A stretch of DNA of 64,000 nt from Chryseobacterium capnotolerans. Its GTDB lineage: Bacteria > Bacteroidota > Bacteroidia > Flavobacteriales > Weeksellaceae. The stretch's first letter is position 1. The number at the start of each line of letters is the position of its first letter. Of this stretch, positions 8,006 to 16,867 are shown piece by piece. The translations under genes were made by a program, and so were the position numbers. Location: NCBI RefSeq assembly GCF_021278965.1, contig NZ_CP065589.1, positions 129,001-193,000 on the forward strand, written 5' to 3'. The notes beneath the pieces are model-generated. The model did not search any database, had not been told where the DNA came from, and saw nothing but the letters and a program-made list of their open reading frames with translations.

Positions 8006-8839
8006 ATGAAGATTTTAAAAATTTTAGCGGTTTCTGCAATGGCGTTGGGGATGACCTCTTGTGTAAGCAAGAAGCAGTATGATGCCTTAAGCACAAACTA
8101 TAAGCAATGTATTGAAAATATCGGAGAAAGACAGAGAGAAATTCAGGATTTGAAATCTCAAAACTCTGCATTAACAGGTGAAAATAATTTATTAAAAAGC
8201 CAGCATGATGCTTTAAAGTCATCATTAGATGCATGTCTATCCAATACAGGAAAAAGCTCTGCTAATATTGATAAACTTGTGGGAGAGATCAATGCTTCCA
8301 ATTCATATATCAAGCAGTTGATTTCAAGCAATGCTAAAAATGATAGCTTAAACCTCGCTTTGTCTAACAAGCTGAAGAGATCTTTAGATAATGTATCAGA
8401 TGAAGATGTACAGGTAAAAGTATTGAAAGGAGTAGTAATGATCTCCCTTTCAGACAAAATGTTATACAAAACAGGAGATTACAATATCTTACCGGCGGCT
8501 CAGGAAGTGCTGGGTAAAGTAGCCAAAGTAATCAATGATTATGATAAATATTCAGTATTGATTGAAGGAAATACAGATAATGCTCCATTAAATTCTGCAA
8601 ACCTGCCAAGAGACAACTGGGATCTTTCTGCATTAAGAGGTACTTCTGTTGCTAAGGTTCTTCAGACTCAGTTTGGAGTAGACCCTGCAAGAATTACAGC
8701 AGGAGGACGTTCTGAATACAATCCGAAAGCTACTAATATGAGCGTTTCCGGAAGAGCAGAAAACAGAAGAACAGAAATCATCATTATGCCTAAGCTGGAT
8801 GAGTTCATGAAACTAATGGATATTGCTCCCAAAAAATAA
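8006..8839 (+). CDS. OmpA/MotB-domain outer-membrane lipoprotein
   Basis: The lipoprotein signal MKILKILAVSAMALGMTSC places the lipid on Cys19. Residues 20-120 are a coiled-coil-like region (repeated LKSQNSALTGENNLLKS pattern). The C-terminal half is an OmpA-like peptidoglycan-binding domain: VLIEGNTDNAPL, LSALRGTSVAKVLQ, ARITAGGRSEYNP and RAENRRTEIII. The role is probably anchoring the outer membrane to peptidoglycan. It is monocistronic, with its own promoter and terminator. Confidence 0.92.
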   Translation: MKILKILAVSAMALGMTSCVSKKQYDALSTNYKQCIENIGERQREIQDLKSQNSALTGENNLLKSQHDALKSSLDACLSNTGKSSANIDKLVGEINASNSYIKQLISSNAKNDSLNLALSNKLKRSLDNVSDEDVQVKVLKGVVMISLSDKMLYKTGDYNILPAAQEVLGKVAKVINDYDKYSVLIEGNTDNAPLNSANLPRDNWDLSALRGTSVAKVLQTQFGVDPARITAGGRSEYNPKATNMSVSGRAENRRTEIIIMPKLDEFMKLMDIAPKK

Positions 8840-8856
8840 TTACTGATAAATACAGT

Positions 8857-8888
8857 AAAAAAGATCCCGATTTTTGGGATCTTTTTTT
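8857..8888 (+). terminator. Terminator of the OmpA-type gene
   Basis: AAAAAAGATCCC and GGGATCTTTTTT form a strong stem around a GATTTTT loop and end in a T run, 18 bp after the stop. Confidence 0.85.
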
Positions 8889-9032
8889 ATGCAGTAAATT
8901 GGATGTAACTTTTAAAGAAAGAGTTCTACTTATTTAGAAAATAATTGATATAGTCTTTGGAAATCAATGAGATGTGTTGTTGCTGAGGGGTGCCGCCACT
9001 TATCAAGAATTTACCATAAATATAATAGTGAT

Positions 9033-11528
9033 ATGAAAAGAATTATTCTATTGGTAAGCTTATTAGGATCTTCTTTAACCGGAACAGCTCTTGCACAAAC
9101 GGAGACTTCAGGAAGAGAAAGAATATATAAAGCAACCCATACAAAAAGTACAGAACTGAAGCACACCAAACTGAAAGTAAATTTTGATTATCAGAATGAA
9201 CAAATGAATGGTGAAGAATGGCTTACAGCTTCACCTTATTTTTATCCATCAGACTCATTGGTGCTGGATGCAAAAGGGATGTTGATTCATGAGGTGGCAA
9301 TAGATAGAGGCGGGGATAGGACTCCGTTAAAGTACTATTATGGTAACAATATTCTTAAAATTAATCTTGATAAAACCTATAACCGGAATCAGGATTATAC
9401 TGTCTATATCAAGTATACGTCCCGTCCTAATGTAGTTGAACAGCAGGGGAGCCCGGCCAAGGGGCTGTATTTCATCAATTCGAATGGAAAAGATCCTGAT
9501 AAACCCACTCAGATCTGGACAGATGGTGAATCTGAATACTCATCAGTGTGGTTTCCTACGATAGATAAGCCTAATCAAAAGACAACTCAGGAAATTTATA
9601 TGACAGTTCCTGATAAATATATTACGCTTTCTAATGGCGTTTTAAAAGAATCCCAAAAAGGGTCCGGAAATATGAGAACAGATCATTGGGTAATGGATCA
9701 AAGGCATGCGGTGTACCTTTTCTTTATGGGAGTAGGAGAATATAGTATCGTAAAAGATAAATGGAGAAATATTTCTATAGTTTATTATGTGGAAAAGGAA
9801 TATGAGCCTTATGCAAGGCAGATCTATGGACATACGCCTGAAATGATGGAGTTTTTCTCTAAAAAATTAAATTATGATTTTCCCTGGCCAAAATACTCAC
9901 AAATTTCTGCAAGAGATTATCCAAGTGTAGCCATGGAAAACACTACTGCTACTCTTCATAATATGGGAGTTATGCAGAAGCCGGGGCAACTGATCGATGA
10001 AAATAGATGGGAGGAGTATATTGCTCATGAGCTGTTTCATCATTGGTTCGGGGATCTGGTAACCGCAGAGAGCTGGAGTAATCTTACGCTGAATGAATCC
10101 TATGCCAACTACTCTCAATATCTCTGGAACGAATACAAATTCGGAAAAGATCAGGCAGATTATCATTTAATGTCTAATGTTAATAAATATTTCAACAGTC
10201 CTGAGGATTGTAAGAAAGATCTTGTAAGGTTCAGTTATGATGCTCCTGAAGATGTTTTTGATGTGGTATCTTACGAGAAAGGAGGTGGAATTCTTCATAT
10301 GCTGAGAAATTATTTGGGTGATGATGCTTTTTTCGCAGGAACAAGTGATTTTTTAAAGACTTATGAATATAAAAACGCGGAGGCTCAGCAATTAAGATTA
10401 TCATTTGAAAAAATATCAGGAAAAGACCTTAATTGGTTTTTTAACCAGTGGTATTATGGAAGTGGTAATCCCAAATTAGAGTATTCATATACTTTTGAGC
10501 CTGTTAAAAAGCAGGTGGAAGTAGTTATTAATCAATTACAGGAAAAGCCTTTTGAGTTTCCTTTAGCAATAGATGTGTATGATAATGGAAAACCAACGCG
10601 GTATAATGTATGGATCAATGCTAAAGCAAGAAATACTTTAAGCTTTAATGTTTCTGGAAAACCTGATTTGATCAATATCAATGCCGATGGGATATTGCTT
10701 TCTGAAATTGCAGATAAAAAGACGGCGGAACAAAATCTCTTACAATTTACTTATTCCAAAGAATTTTTGAGCCGGTATAAAGCACTTGCTGGAATTAAGA
10801 ATGACTTAAACAGCCCCGCGTCTATTAAATTATTATCAGCTGCATTAAAGGACCCTTTCTTCAGAATCAGAATTAAAGCATTGGAGATATTAGATCTTAC
10901 CAATTCAAATCAAAATAAAAATCTGGTGGCTGATGTTGAGAAGTTAGCGACTCAAGATCCAAGAACATTGGTACAGGCTGCTGCTATTTCTGCCTTGGCA
11001 AAGACCAAAAATAAAAAATATCTTCCATTATTCGAAAAAGGAATGGATGCGGTGTCCAATGCGGTAAAAGCAAATTCATTAATTGCCATCAATACCACAG
11101 ATTCTTTAAAAATGAAAACAGTGATTGATCGGCTGGATCTCTCAGGGGCTTCTAAAGACATAATCATCAGAATGCTTCCCATTGTTGTTGAAAATAAAAT
11201 AGATTCCCAAATGCAATATATTGTTTCCATTGTGGCATTTTATCCATTAATAAAACCTAATAATCCGGAATTGGGTAAAGTTGCGGAAGAAGGATTCAAC
11301 AGGATTATGGAGTCTGATAATAGCAAGGCTACAGAAGGAATTGTCAGAATTTTAATTCAGGCAAAATCTGAAATGATGAAAAATGTTGAGACGAAAAAAG
11401 CAATCTATAATATGCTGGAAGCCGGATTGAATAAAAAGAATGAATATTTAAAAAGCAATCCGCAACACAAAGAAAGTGTTAATAAGCAGATTATTGCATT
11501 GAAACAACTTATAGAAGAATATAAATAA
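9033..11528 (+). CDS. Secreted M1 family metallopeptidase (aminopeptidase N-like)
   Basis: I chose the ATG at 9033 because it begins a clear signal peptide (MKRIILLVSLLGSSLTGTAL, then AQ); the open frame extends further upstream without one. The 831-residue protein has the M1 exopeptidase motif in the form SVAMENTT and the zinc site HELFHHWFGDL (His332, Glu333, His336), with the downstream third ligand in NESYANYS. The C-terminal 250 residues are helical and HEAT-like (repeated LAALAKT-type units). It probably trims peptides in the periplasm or at the surface to feed amino-acid uptake. A shared bidirectional terminator follows. Confidence 0.93.
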   Translation: MKRIILLVSLLGSSLTGTALAQTETSGRERIYKATHTKSTELKHTKLKVNFDYQNEQMNGEEWLTASPYFYPSDSLVLDAKGMLIHEVAIDRGGDRTPLKYYYGNNILKINLDKTYNRNQDYTVYIKYTSRPNVVEQQGSPAKGLYFINSNGKDPDKPTQIWTDGESEYSSVWFPTIDKPNQKTTQEIYMTVPDKYITLSNGVLKESQKGSGNMRTDHWVMDQRHAVYLFFMGVGEYSIVKDKWRNISIVYYVEKEYEPYARQIYGHTPEMMEFFSKKLNYDFPWPKYSQISARDYPSVAMENTTATLHNMGVMQKPGQLIDENRWEEYIAHELFHHWFGDLVTAESWSNLTLNESYANYSQYLWNEYKFGKDQADYHLMSNVNKYFNSPEDCKKDLVRFSYDAPEDVFDVVSYEKGGGILHMLRNYLGDDAFFAGTSDFLKTYEYKNAEAQQLRLSFEKISGKDLNWFFNQWYYGSGNPKLEYSYTFEPVKKQVEVVINQLQEKPFEFPLAIDVYDNGKPTRYNVWINAKARNTLSFNVSGKPDLININADGILLSEIADKKTAEQNLLQFTYSKEFLSRYKALAGIKNDLNSPASIKLLSAALKDPFFRIRIKALEILDLTNSNQNKNLVADVEKLATQDPRTLVQAAAISALAKTKNKKYLPLFEKGMDAVSNAVKANSLIAINTTDSLKMKTVIDRLDLSGASKDIIIRMLPIVVENKIDSQMQYIVSIVAFYPLIKPNNPELGKVAEEGFNRIMESDNSKATEGIVRILIQAKSEMMKNVETKKAIYNMLEAGLNKKNEYLKSNPQHKESVNKQIIALKQLIEEYK

Positions 11529-11560
11529 AGTTTGTAGGATTTCATCATTTGAAACCTTTC

Positions 11561-11598
11561 AAAAAAAAAATCCCGAAGAAATTCGGGAAATTTTTTTA
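11561..11598. terminator. Bidirectional terminator
   Basis: TCCCGAA and TTCGGGA form a hairpin flanked by an A10 run on the left and a T run on the right, so it can stop transcription from both sides. It serves the aminopeptidase gene and any convergent minus-strand transcript. Confidence 0.8.
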
Positions 11599-11619
11599 AT
11601 CAAATTAATTCTTCTTTTT

Positions 11620-11754
11620 TTAGAAAGGAAATAATTCGTCGTAAAAAATGATTGGATATTTCAGTCTTGTTTTTTGCAGAAGATTGTGTACTTCCTTTTG
11701 GAGGTACTTTTTTTGATTCTCATGATTAGTTTGTGGTTGATCTTCTGCAATCAT
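11620..11754 (-). CDS. Possible small protein (44 aa), unknown
   Basis: An ATG-started frame encodes MIAEDQPQTNHENQKKYLQK and ends in KYPIIFYDELFPF. The composition is protein-like, with a charged helix and a hydrophobic-aromatic tail, and the frame ends just before a terminator that also works on this strand. No signal peptide and no recognised family. It could be a genuine small gene or a chance frame. Confidence 0.4.
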   Translation of the reverse strand: MIAEDQPQTNHENQKKYLQKEVHNLLQKTRLKYPIIFYDELFPF

Positions 11755-12016
11755 TTTGTTTTCTAGTGTTTTTACCCCTTCGTTCTCTTTGCAAACTTAT
11801 AACTATTACCGCGGAAATAACATCCGTATTTTCCCGGTATTTTGTATGGGTTTTTTCCCGAACATTAGATGATAAAATACTATATAATATTTTATTTTAA
11901 ATATAATTGTCTGATTAATAAAAGAATGTGTATATTTAAATCTCCATAAAAGGAAATAAAAAGAGAGGGATCCGAAAATCTTAAAGAGTAGGAAATTAAT
12001 ACTAAACAAAATAATT

Positions 12017-12172
12017 ATGAAAAATTCAAAAAAACTTTCAAGAGGAGAAATGAAAACTGTAAAAGGCGCTATTAATGGGTGTAATCCACAGATATTTTGT
12101 AGTAGTCCACAGACAAAGTGTTGCCCAGGATGGGTTTGTGCTGGTATAAGACAATATTGTATAGCTCTATAA
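12017..12172 (+). CDS. Bacteriocin-like peptide with a six-cysteine knottin-like core (51 aa)
   Basis: The ATG at 12017 opens a 51-codon frame too short for routine gene calling. Residues 1-18 (MKNSKKLSRGEMKTVKGA) match the leader style of Chryseobacterium bacteriocin-like peptides: a KKLSRxExKxxKG core, here ending in Gly-Ala instead of Gly-Gly. The remaining 33 residues hold six cysteines (22, 28, 35, 36, 41, 48) in the order C-x5-C-x6-CC-x4-C-x6-C. This spacing fits the inhibitor-cystine-knot framework known from animal toxins and plant knottins. A strong terminator follows at once. It is a single gene, with no transporter or protease next to it. Leader processing, export and disulfide formation are inferred. 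Confidence 0.75.
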   Translation: MKNSKKLSRGEMKTVKGAINGCNPQIFCSSPQTKCCPGWVCAGIRQYCIAL

Positions 12173-12192
12173 TTATTTTTTAAATAAAAATT

Positions 12193-12232
12193 AGATACAA
12201 AAGAGAGGAAATAATCCTCTCTTTTTGTATCT
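12193..12232 (+). terminator. Terminator of the cysteine-rich peptide gene
   Basis: AGATACAAAAGAGAGGA pairs with TCCTCTCTTTTTGTATCT (one bulge) around AATAA, with a U-rich 3' arm. It closes a monocistronic peptide unit. Confidence 0.8.
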
Positions 12233-12301
12233 AATACTGAACAGAGGCGGTTTGGTTAAAAAGAAGTTTAAAATCCGTAAATTTGTTTAAATTAAAATGG
12301 T

Positions 12302-12949
12302 ATGAGTTTTTTTGAAGAAAAGAATCCTGAAATGGATAGATATTTGGAAGCACATGCTTCCTCAGAATCAGAAATTCTGAAAAAGCTGAGAAGAGAAACT
12401 TATCAGAAAACAACACAACCTCATATGATTTCGGGTTATCAGCAGGGTAGGTTGTTAACAATCATTTCCCAAATGCTGCAGCCTAAAAACATTCTTGAAA
12501 TTGGTACATTTACCGGATATGCTACGTTGTGCCTGGCTTCAGGATTAGCAAAAGATGGTAAAATTACCACACTGGATGTAAATGAAGATCTGGCTTATCT
12601 GCCGAAAAAATATTTTGAATCCAGTGAATATGCTGCTCAGATCGATTTCAGGCTTCAGGATGCTAAAGAATTTTTAAAAGAAACAGATCAATTTTTTGAC
12701 CTGATCTTTGTAGATGCCGATAAAGAAAATTATGCAGAATATTTCAGACTGATCAAACCTCATACAAAATCAGGCTCAGTAGTGATGTTTGATAATGTTT
12801 TATGGTATGGAAAAGTCTTGGAAGAAAATCCTAAGATGAAATCTACACAGTCTATTCAGGAGTTGAACGATTTAGTGGCAAAAGACGAAGATTTTGAAAA
12901 TCTTATTTTACCTTTGCGGGATGGAGTCAACTTCCTTCGCAGGAAGTAA
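12302..12949 (+). CDS. SAM-dependent O-methyltransferase (class I, caffeoyl-CoA type fold)
   Basis: This 215-residue cytosolic protein shows methyltransferase motif I as ILEIGTFTGYATLCLA, the acidic SAM contact in ITTLDVNED, and the metal/substrate motif FDLIFVDADKENYAEY typical of the O-methyltransferase family 3. Other family features include VMFDNVLWYGKV and the C-terminal PLRDGVNF. Members methylate catechol-like hydroxyls with a divalent metal; the bacterial substrate is unknown. It is monocistronic with its own hairpin. Confidence 0.88.
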   Translation: MSFFEEKNPEMDRYLEAHASSESEILKKLRRETYQKTTQPHMISGYQQGRLLTIISQMLQPKNILEIGTFTGYATLCLASGLAKDGKITTLDVNEDLAYLPKKYFESSEYAAQIDFRLQDAKEFLKETDQFFDLIFVDADKENYAEYFRLIKPHTKSGSVVMFDNVLWYGKVLEENPKMKSTQSIQELNDLVAKDEDFENLILPLRDGVNFLRRK

Positions 12950-12963
12950 TCAAATGAAAAGAG

Positions 12964-13016
12964 TAAGAGATTTAGAAATAAAGCATACATGTGATTTCTA
13001 AATCTCTTAATTTTCC
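12964..13016 (+). terminator. Terminator of the O-methyltransferase gene
   Basis: A perfect 16-bp inverted repeat (TAAGAGATTTAGAAAT and its complement) flanks a 14-nt loop, followed by ATTTTCCT, just before the next start codon. Confidence 0.65.
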
Positions 13017-13026
13017 TAATTTCTAA

Positions 13027-13752
13027 ATGAATAAAATGAATAAAGGAATTTGTATCGTAACAGTAGCGCCGGTTCGTGCAGAAGGTTCAGACAGAGCTGA
13101 AATTGTTACGGAAATATTGTTTGGAGAAAGTGCAGATATTTTAGAAGTTAATAAAAACTGGACTAAAATAAAGATGCATTATGATGGCTATGAAGGATGG
13201 ATGGATACCAAACAGCTGAAAATGGTAACAGATGAAGAACTGGCCAATAGAAAAGTGACTGTTGTTACAGAAGATTTTTCCTCTGTATTGATGAATGATG
13301 GCAAAACTTTACTTTCTATGGGATCTGAAGTGGAGTTTCCGGTAGTGGCTTCAAGAAGAAGTCATGATATAAGGGAAAGTGTTGCTCTTACAGCTAAAGA
13401 ATTCCTTAATGTTCCTTATTTATGGGGTGGTAAAAGCTTTTTCGCGGTAGACTGTTCCGGATTTACTCAATTGGTGTACAAAGTTCATGGGATTAAAATT
13501 CCAAGAGATGCTTCACAACAAGCAGAGATAGGAGAAGATCTTACTTTTGTAGAAGAGACAAAGCCCGGAGATTTAGCATTCTTTGAAAATGCTGAAGGAA
13601 AGATTATTCATGTAGGGATTATGCTGGAGAACCAGAAGATTATTCATGCTTCAGGAAAGGTAAGAATTGATACGCTGGATTCTACCGGAATCTTTAATAA
13701 GGAAATGAACAAACATACTCACAAACTGAGAGTGCTTAAAAGCATTATGTAA
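13027..13752 (+). CDS. C40 (NlpC/P60) peptidase with N-terminal SH3-like region
   Basis: The 241-residue protein opens with two bacterial SH3-like repeats (VAPVRAEGSDRAEIVTEILF, then WTKIKMHYDGYEGWM). The C-terminal NlpC/P60 domain contains the catalytic cysteine in VDCSGFTQLVYK and the histidine in IIHVGIML. No signal peptide is evident, so it may act on recycled muropeptides in the cytoplasm like YkfC-type gamma-D-Glu-diamino acid endopeptidases, but export cannot be excluded. It is closely followed by two plus-strand genes (3 and 11 bp gaps), so it likely heads an operon. Confidence 0.9.
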   Translation: MNKMNKGICIVTVAPVRAEGSDRAEIVTEILFGESADILEVNKNWTKIKMHYDGYEGWMDTKQLKMVTDEELANRKVTVVTEDFSSVLMNDGKTLLSMGSEVEFPVVASRRSHDIRESVALTAKEFLNVPYLWGGKSFFAVDCSGFTQLVYKVHGIKIPRDASQQAEIGEDLTFVEETKPGDLAFFENAEGKIIHVGIMLENQKIIHASGKVRIDTLDSTGIFNKEMNKHTHKLRVLKSIM

Positions 13753-13755
13753 AAC

Positions 13756-14220
13756 ATGAGAGTTTCCAGTATATTATTAATTGTGAATACTCTTTTACTG
13801 ATTGTAATCTGGGTTTTTACAGGAATCAAGTATGCTGGATTACCTGAAATTATCCCTACCCATTTTGATGTTCATGGAAATGTAGATGGAGAATCCGGGA
13901 AAACTACAATTTGGATTTTGCCATGCATTGCTGCTTTTATTCATCTCCTTTTTATTGGAATAAAAGATCCAAATTCACCGCTTGTGAATGTACCTCAAAG
14001 TTTCCGCAATGAAAGAACGCTGAAACTATATCTGTTTTCTCTGGAACTTCCCATAATGATACTGTTTCTTGATATCGTTGTTGAAAGTATCCGTGTTGCA
14101 GAAGGAAGACAGACAGAGCTTAGTGATGCTGTTTTCTATATTTTAGGATTATTGTTTGCTGTAATTGCCATAGGACTCATAAAATCACTTCGAGATAGTA
14201 AAACAAAATCAAACGACTAG
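13756..14220 (+). CDS. DUF1648 domain membrane protein
   Basis: About four membrane segments are visible in 154 residues: near 5-24, 53-68, 93-113 and 124-146. Between the first two lies the DUF1648 signature PEIIPTHFDVHGNVDGE, as in the N-terminus of SdpI-like immunity and signalling proteins. It lacks an additional SdpI domain. It lies 3 bp after the C40 peptidase stop. Function is unknown. Confidence 0.8.
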   Translation: MRVSSILLIVNTLLLIVIWVFTGIKYAGLPEIIPTHFDVHGNVDGESGKTTIWILPCIAAFIHLLFIGIKDPNSPLVNVPQSFRNERTLKLYLFSLELPIMILFLDIVVESIRVAEGRQTELSDAVFYILGLLFAVIAIGLIKSLRDSKTKSND

Positions 14221-14231
14221 ATCTATCAAAA

Positions 14232-15470
14232 TTGAATTTACTTTATAACATATTTATCAGTCTTCTCATTTTTGGAATGAAGGTTTTTTCATTATTTAAT
14301 GATAAAACTAAAAAAGGCGTTGATGGAAGAAAAGAGTCTTTAGATAAGGTGAAATCTGCTTTTTCAAAAACAGATAAAGTAATCTGGATGCATGCTGCCA
14401 GTTTAGGAGAATATGAGCAAGGTTTGCCTGTGCTGGAAGAACTTAAAGTTCAGCTGCCCGATCATAAGATTCTGGTGACTTTCTTTTCCCCGTCAGGATA
14501 TGAAAATGTAATTAAAAAGAAACATATTGCAGATGTGATCTGCTATTTACCATTTGATAAAAAGAGTATTGTAAACGAATTTATAGCACAATTCGATACT
14601 AAACTATTTTTTACGGTGAAATATGATTATTGGTATAACCTGTTTATGGCGCTGAAAGAAAAACAAGCAAAGATCTATGTGATTTCTGCCTTGTTCTATG
14701 AGCATCAATCGTTTTTTACCTCTTATGGAAAATGGTTTGTAAAACAGCTTAAAGAAGATGTAGACTGGTTTTTCCACCAGACCCAATTCTCATTGGCTTT
14801 GGCTAAAAGCGTAGGATTGGTGAAATCTTCTGTAACAGGAGATACAAGATTTGACAGGGTGAAACAGCTGCGGGATCGTGATAATCATGTTGAATATATT
14901 ACAGACTTTATAGCAGACCGTAAAGCGGTTGTTTTTGGAAGCTCATGGCAGGCAGAAGAGAAAATTGCAGCAATGGTTTCCCGTAAAAACAACACCATCA
15001 AAATAATCATTGCCCCTCATGATCTGAAGAGAGTGGAGCACCTGAGAAATACCTTTCCCGATGCTTTATTGTATAGCAAAATTAAAGGTTCTGAGCCTTT
15101 AACCTTTAATTCTCAAATCTTGATTATAGATAGCATAGGGCTGTTGTCAAAACTATATTCCTATGCTGATATAGCAGTTGTAGGTGGTGGATTCCATGCT
15201 GCGGGGCTTCATAATATTCTGGAGGCTGCCACTTTTGGGGTTCCTGTGATCTTTGGAAGTCATTATAAAAAGAATCCTGAAGCTGATGATCTTATCAGTA
15301 AAAACGGCGGGAAATCTTTCACAGATGATCCTACGGCTGCAGAATTCGTTTTATTCCTTGCCAATGAGGATAATGAAGAAGAGCTTGCAGGAATGTCTGA
15401 AAATGCAAAGAATTTTGTTGATGAAAAACCGAATTCTACACAAATGATCCTTCAGAAGATTTTATCTTAA
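14232..15470 (+). CDS. waaA: 3-deoxy-D-manno-octulosonic acid transferase
   Basis: WaaA (KdtA) transfers Kdo from CMP-Kdo to lipid IVA on the cytoplasmic face of the inner membrane. The 412-residue protein has the N-terminal membrane anchor, then VIWMHAASLGEYEQG, a hallmark with the essential Glu, and HKILVTFFSPSGYE. The GT-B C-terminal half has VFGSSWQAEEK and VVGGGFHAAGLHNILEAA. The start is TTG (14232), as no ATG precedes the anchor. It lies in an apparent operon with the two upstream genes and overlaps the convergent gene at 15462 by 9 bp. Confidence 0.93.
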   Translation: MNLLYNIFISLLIFGMKVFSLFNDKTKKGVDGRKESLDKVKSAFSKTDKVIWMHAASLGEYEQGLPVLEELKVQLPDHKILVTFFSPSGYENVIKKKHIADVICYLPFDKKSIVNEFIAQFDTKLFFTVKYDYWYNLFMALKEKQAKIYVISALFYEHQSFFTSYGKWFVKQLKEDVDWFFHQTQFSLALAKSVGLVKSSVTGDTRFDRVKQLRDRDNHVEYITDFIADRKAVVFGSSWQAEEKIAAMVSRKNNTIKIIIAPHDLKRVEHLRNTFPDALLYSKIKGSEPLTFNSQILIIDSIGLLSKLYSYADIAVVGGGFHAAGLHNILEAATFGVPVIFGSHYKKNPEADDLISKNGGKSFTDDPTAAEFVLFLANEDNEEELAGMSENAKNFVDEKPNSTQMILQKILS

Positions 15471-16088
15471 GAATCCCTGACTTTTGATGTCCTTCATGAT
15501 TTGTTCGATATTTTCAGGAATGCTTTCAGATTCAAACCAGTTAAGGTCAAGACCATTATTGATGCATAGCTTTTGGAGATAATGGTTTTCGGAAACCTTT
15601 TGTTGCAGGCTTCTTAAAAGCTCATCAAATTCCATCCAGTAATCTTCATCCAGTTTCCTAATTAAAGTCAGAGATTTGAATATCTTATTGATGATGTAAA
15701 TGTAAAGCTTGTAAACATTATCAAACCGTTGTCTGCTCAGATCAGTATTATAATCCAAAATTTTATCAACCATCAGCAGATTCAGGGAAACTTCACCAAA
15801 CTTGTCTGTTGTTATTTTGATATGCTCAGTGATTTCTGCACTAATTTTCCGGATAATAGTCAGGAAATATTTAGTGTTGCCAATGTATTTTGATGCCAGG
15901 AGAATTTTTTCTTCCACATCTTTTTCCATTGTATTTCTTTTATCGTCGGTAGTTTCCGGGTCAATAAGCTCGAAATACAGTTTTTTAGATAATAATCTAT
16001 CCTTTCGCAGGAGTCTGAAAATAAGTTTATCCTTTTCTGTGCTGGAAAATGCACTCAATGCCGCTTTAAACTCTTTTGAATACTCCAT
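15462..16088 (-). CDS. Conserved hypothetical protein (208 aa)
   Basis: A soluble, highly charged and probably all-helical protein with no signal peptide and no membrane segment. The N-terminus MEYSKEFKAALSAFSSTEKD and the motif LIFRLLRKDRLLSKKLYFEL are its clearest features. I do not recognise a domain. Its ATG overlaps the stop of the upstream glycosyltransferase by one base (TAATG), indicating translational coupling and possibly related function. Confidence 0.75.
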   Translation of the reverse strand: MEYSKEFKAALSAFSSTEKDKLIFRLLRKDRLLSKKLYFELIDPETTDDKRNTMEKDVEEKILLASKYIGNTKYFLTIIRKISAEITEHIKITTDKFGEVSLNLLMVDKILDYNTDLSRQRFDNVYKLYIYIINKIFKSLTLIRKLDEDYWMEFDELLRSLQQKVSENHYLQKLCINNGLDLNWFESESIPENIEQIMKDIKSQGFLR

Positions 16089-16843
16089 TAGTTGAATATT
16101 TTTGAATATTTCATGAATCCGTTTACCGCCCAGTTTGCTGTATAATACAATGATTTTAAAGTGGAGAATCCCATAAAATCCTTATAAACCAGATACTGGT
16201 CCTTAATAATATTTTTTTTCTTTCTAGATACACTATTCTCGCGCATTCTGTATTTAGCCATTGTCTTATTGATAGGCATCCCTTCCGGAATTACTTTCAA
16301 TAGATTTAACCACATTACATGGTCTTCGCGCTTGCTTTTTACAGGAAACAGAAATTTCCCGACTCTTTTTGTGTCATACATTGTGGAAACTGGAGCCAGT
16401 CGGCAGGTCTTCAATAGGTTGGAAAAAGTAACGATTTTATCTGCAAGAAAATCTTTTAATATAGGCTGAAGCTGTTCATCACATCTTGAATAATTGCAGT
16501 AGACAAGCTCGGCATGATGTTCCTGCATATATTCTGTCATCGTTTCCAGATATTCAGGATACCAGAAGTCATCAGAATCCAGAAAAGCAATATATCGGCC
16601 CTGAGCTCTCTCAAGGCTGTTGTTTCTTGCATTTCCCGCACCTCCGTTTTTCTCCAGAACCTGAAGCTTGATCCTCGGATCGTTGTATTTTCTGATCATT
16701 TCAACGGTATTATCCTTAGAAAGATCATCAGTAATCAGCCATTCCCAATTTTCATAGGTTTGGTTAAGGACAGACTGTATCGTTTCTTCAATGAAATCAG
16801 CAGAATTGTAGCAGGGGGTGATAATGGAGACTAAGTCTTTCAT
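16088..16843 (-). CDS. Glycosyltransferase family 2
   Basis: The N-terminus VSIITPCYNSADFIEETIQS is the GT-A nucleotide-binding strand. It is followed by WLITDDLSKDNT and the metal-binding DSDDFW motif at about residue 92. The 251-residue length is typical of WcaA-like sugar transferases acting on polysaccharide or LPS at the inner membrane. It is coupled to the downstream hypothetical gene by a TAATG overlap. The next gene upstream, 24 bp away, is a membrane acyltransferase, so this may be a small surface-glycan group near waaA. Confidence 0.9.
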   Translation of the reverse strand: MKDLVSIITPCYNSADFIEETIQSVLNQTYENWEWLITDDLSKDNTVEMIRKYNDPRIKLQVLEKNGGAGNARNNSLERAQGRYIAFLDSDDFWYPEYLETMTEYMQEHHAELVYCNYSRCDEQLQPILKDFLADKIVTFSNLLKTCRLAPVSTMYDTKRVGKFLFPVKSKREDHVMWLNLLKVIPEGMPINKTMAKYRMRENSVSRKKKNIIKDQYLVYKDFMGFSTLKSLYYTANWAVNGFMKYSKIFN

Positions 16844-16867
16844 TCGTGTTGTAAAATATCGGTAAAA

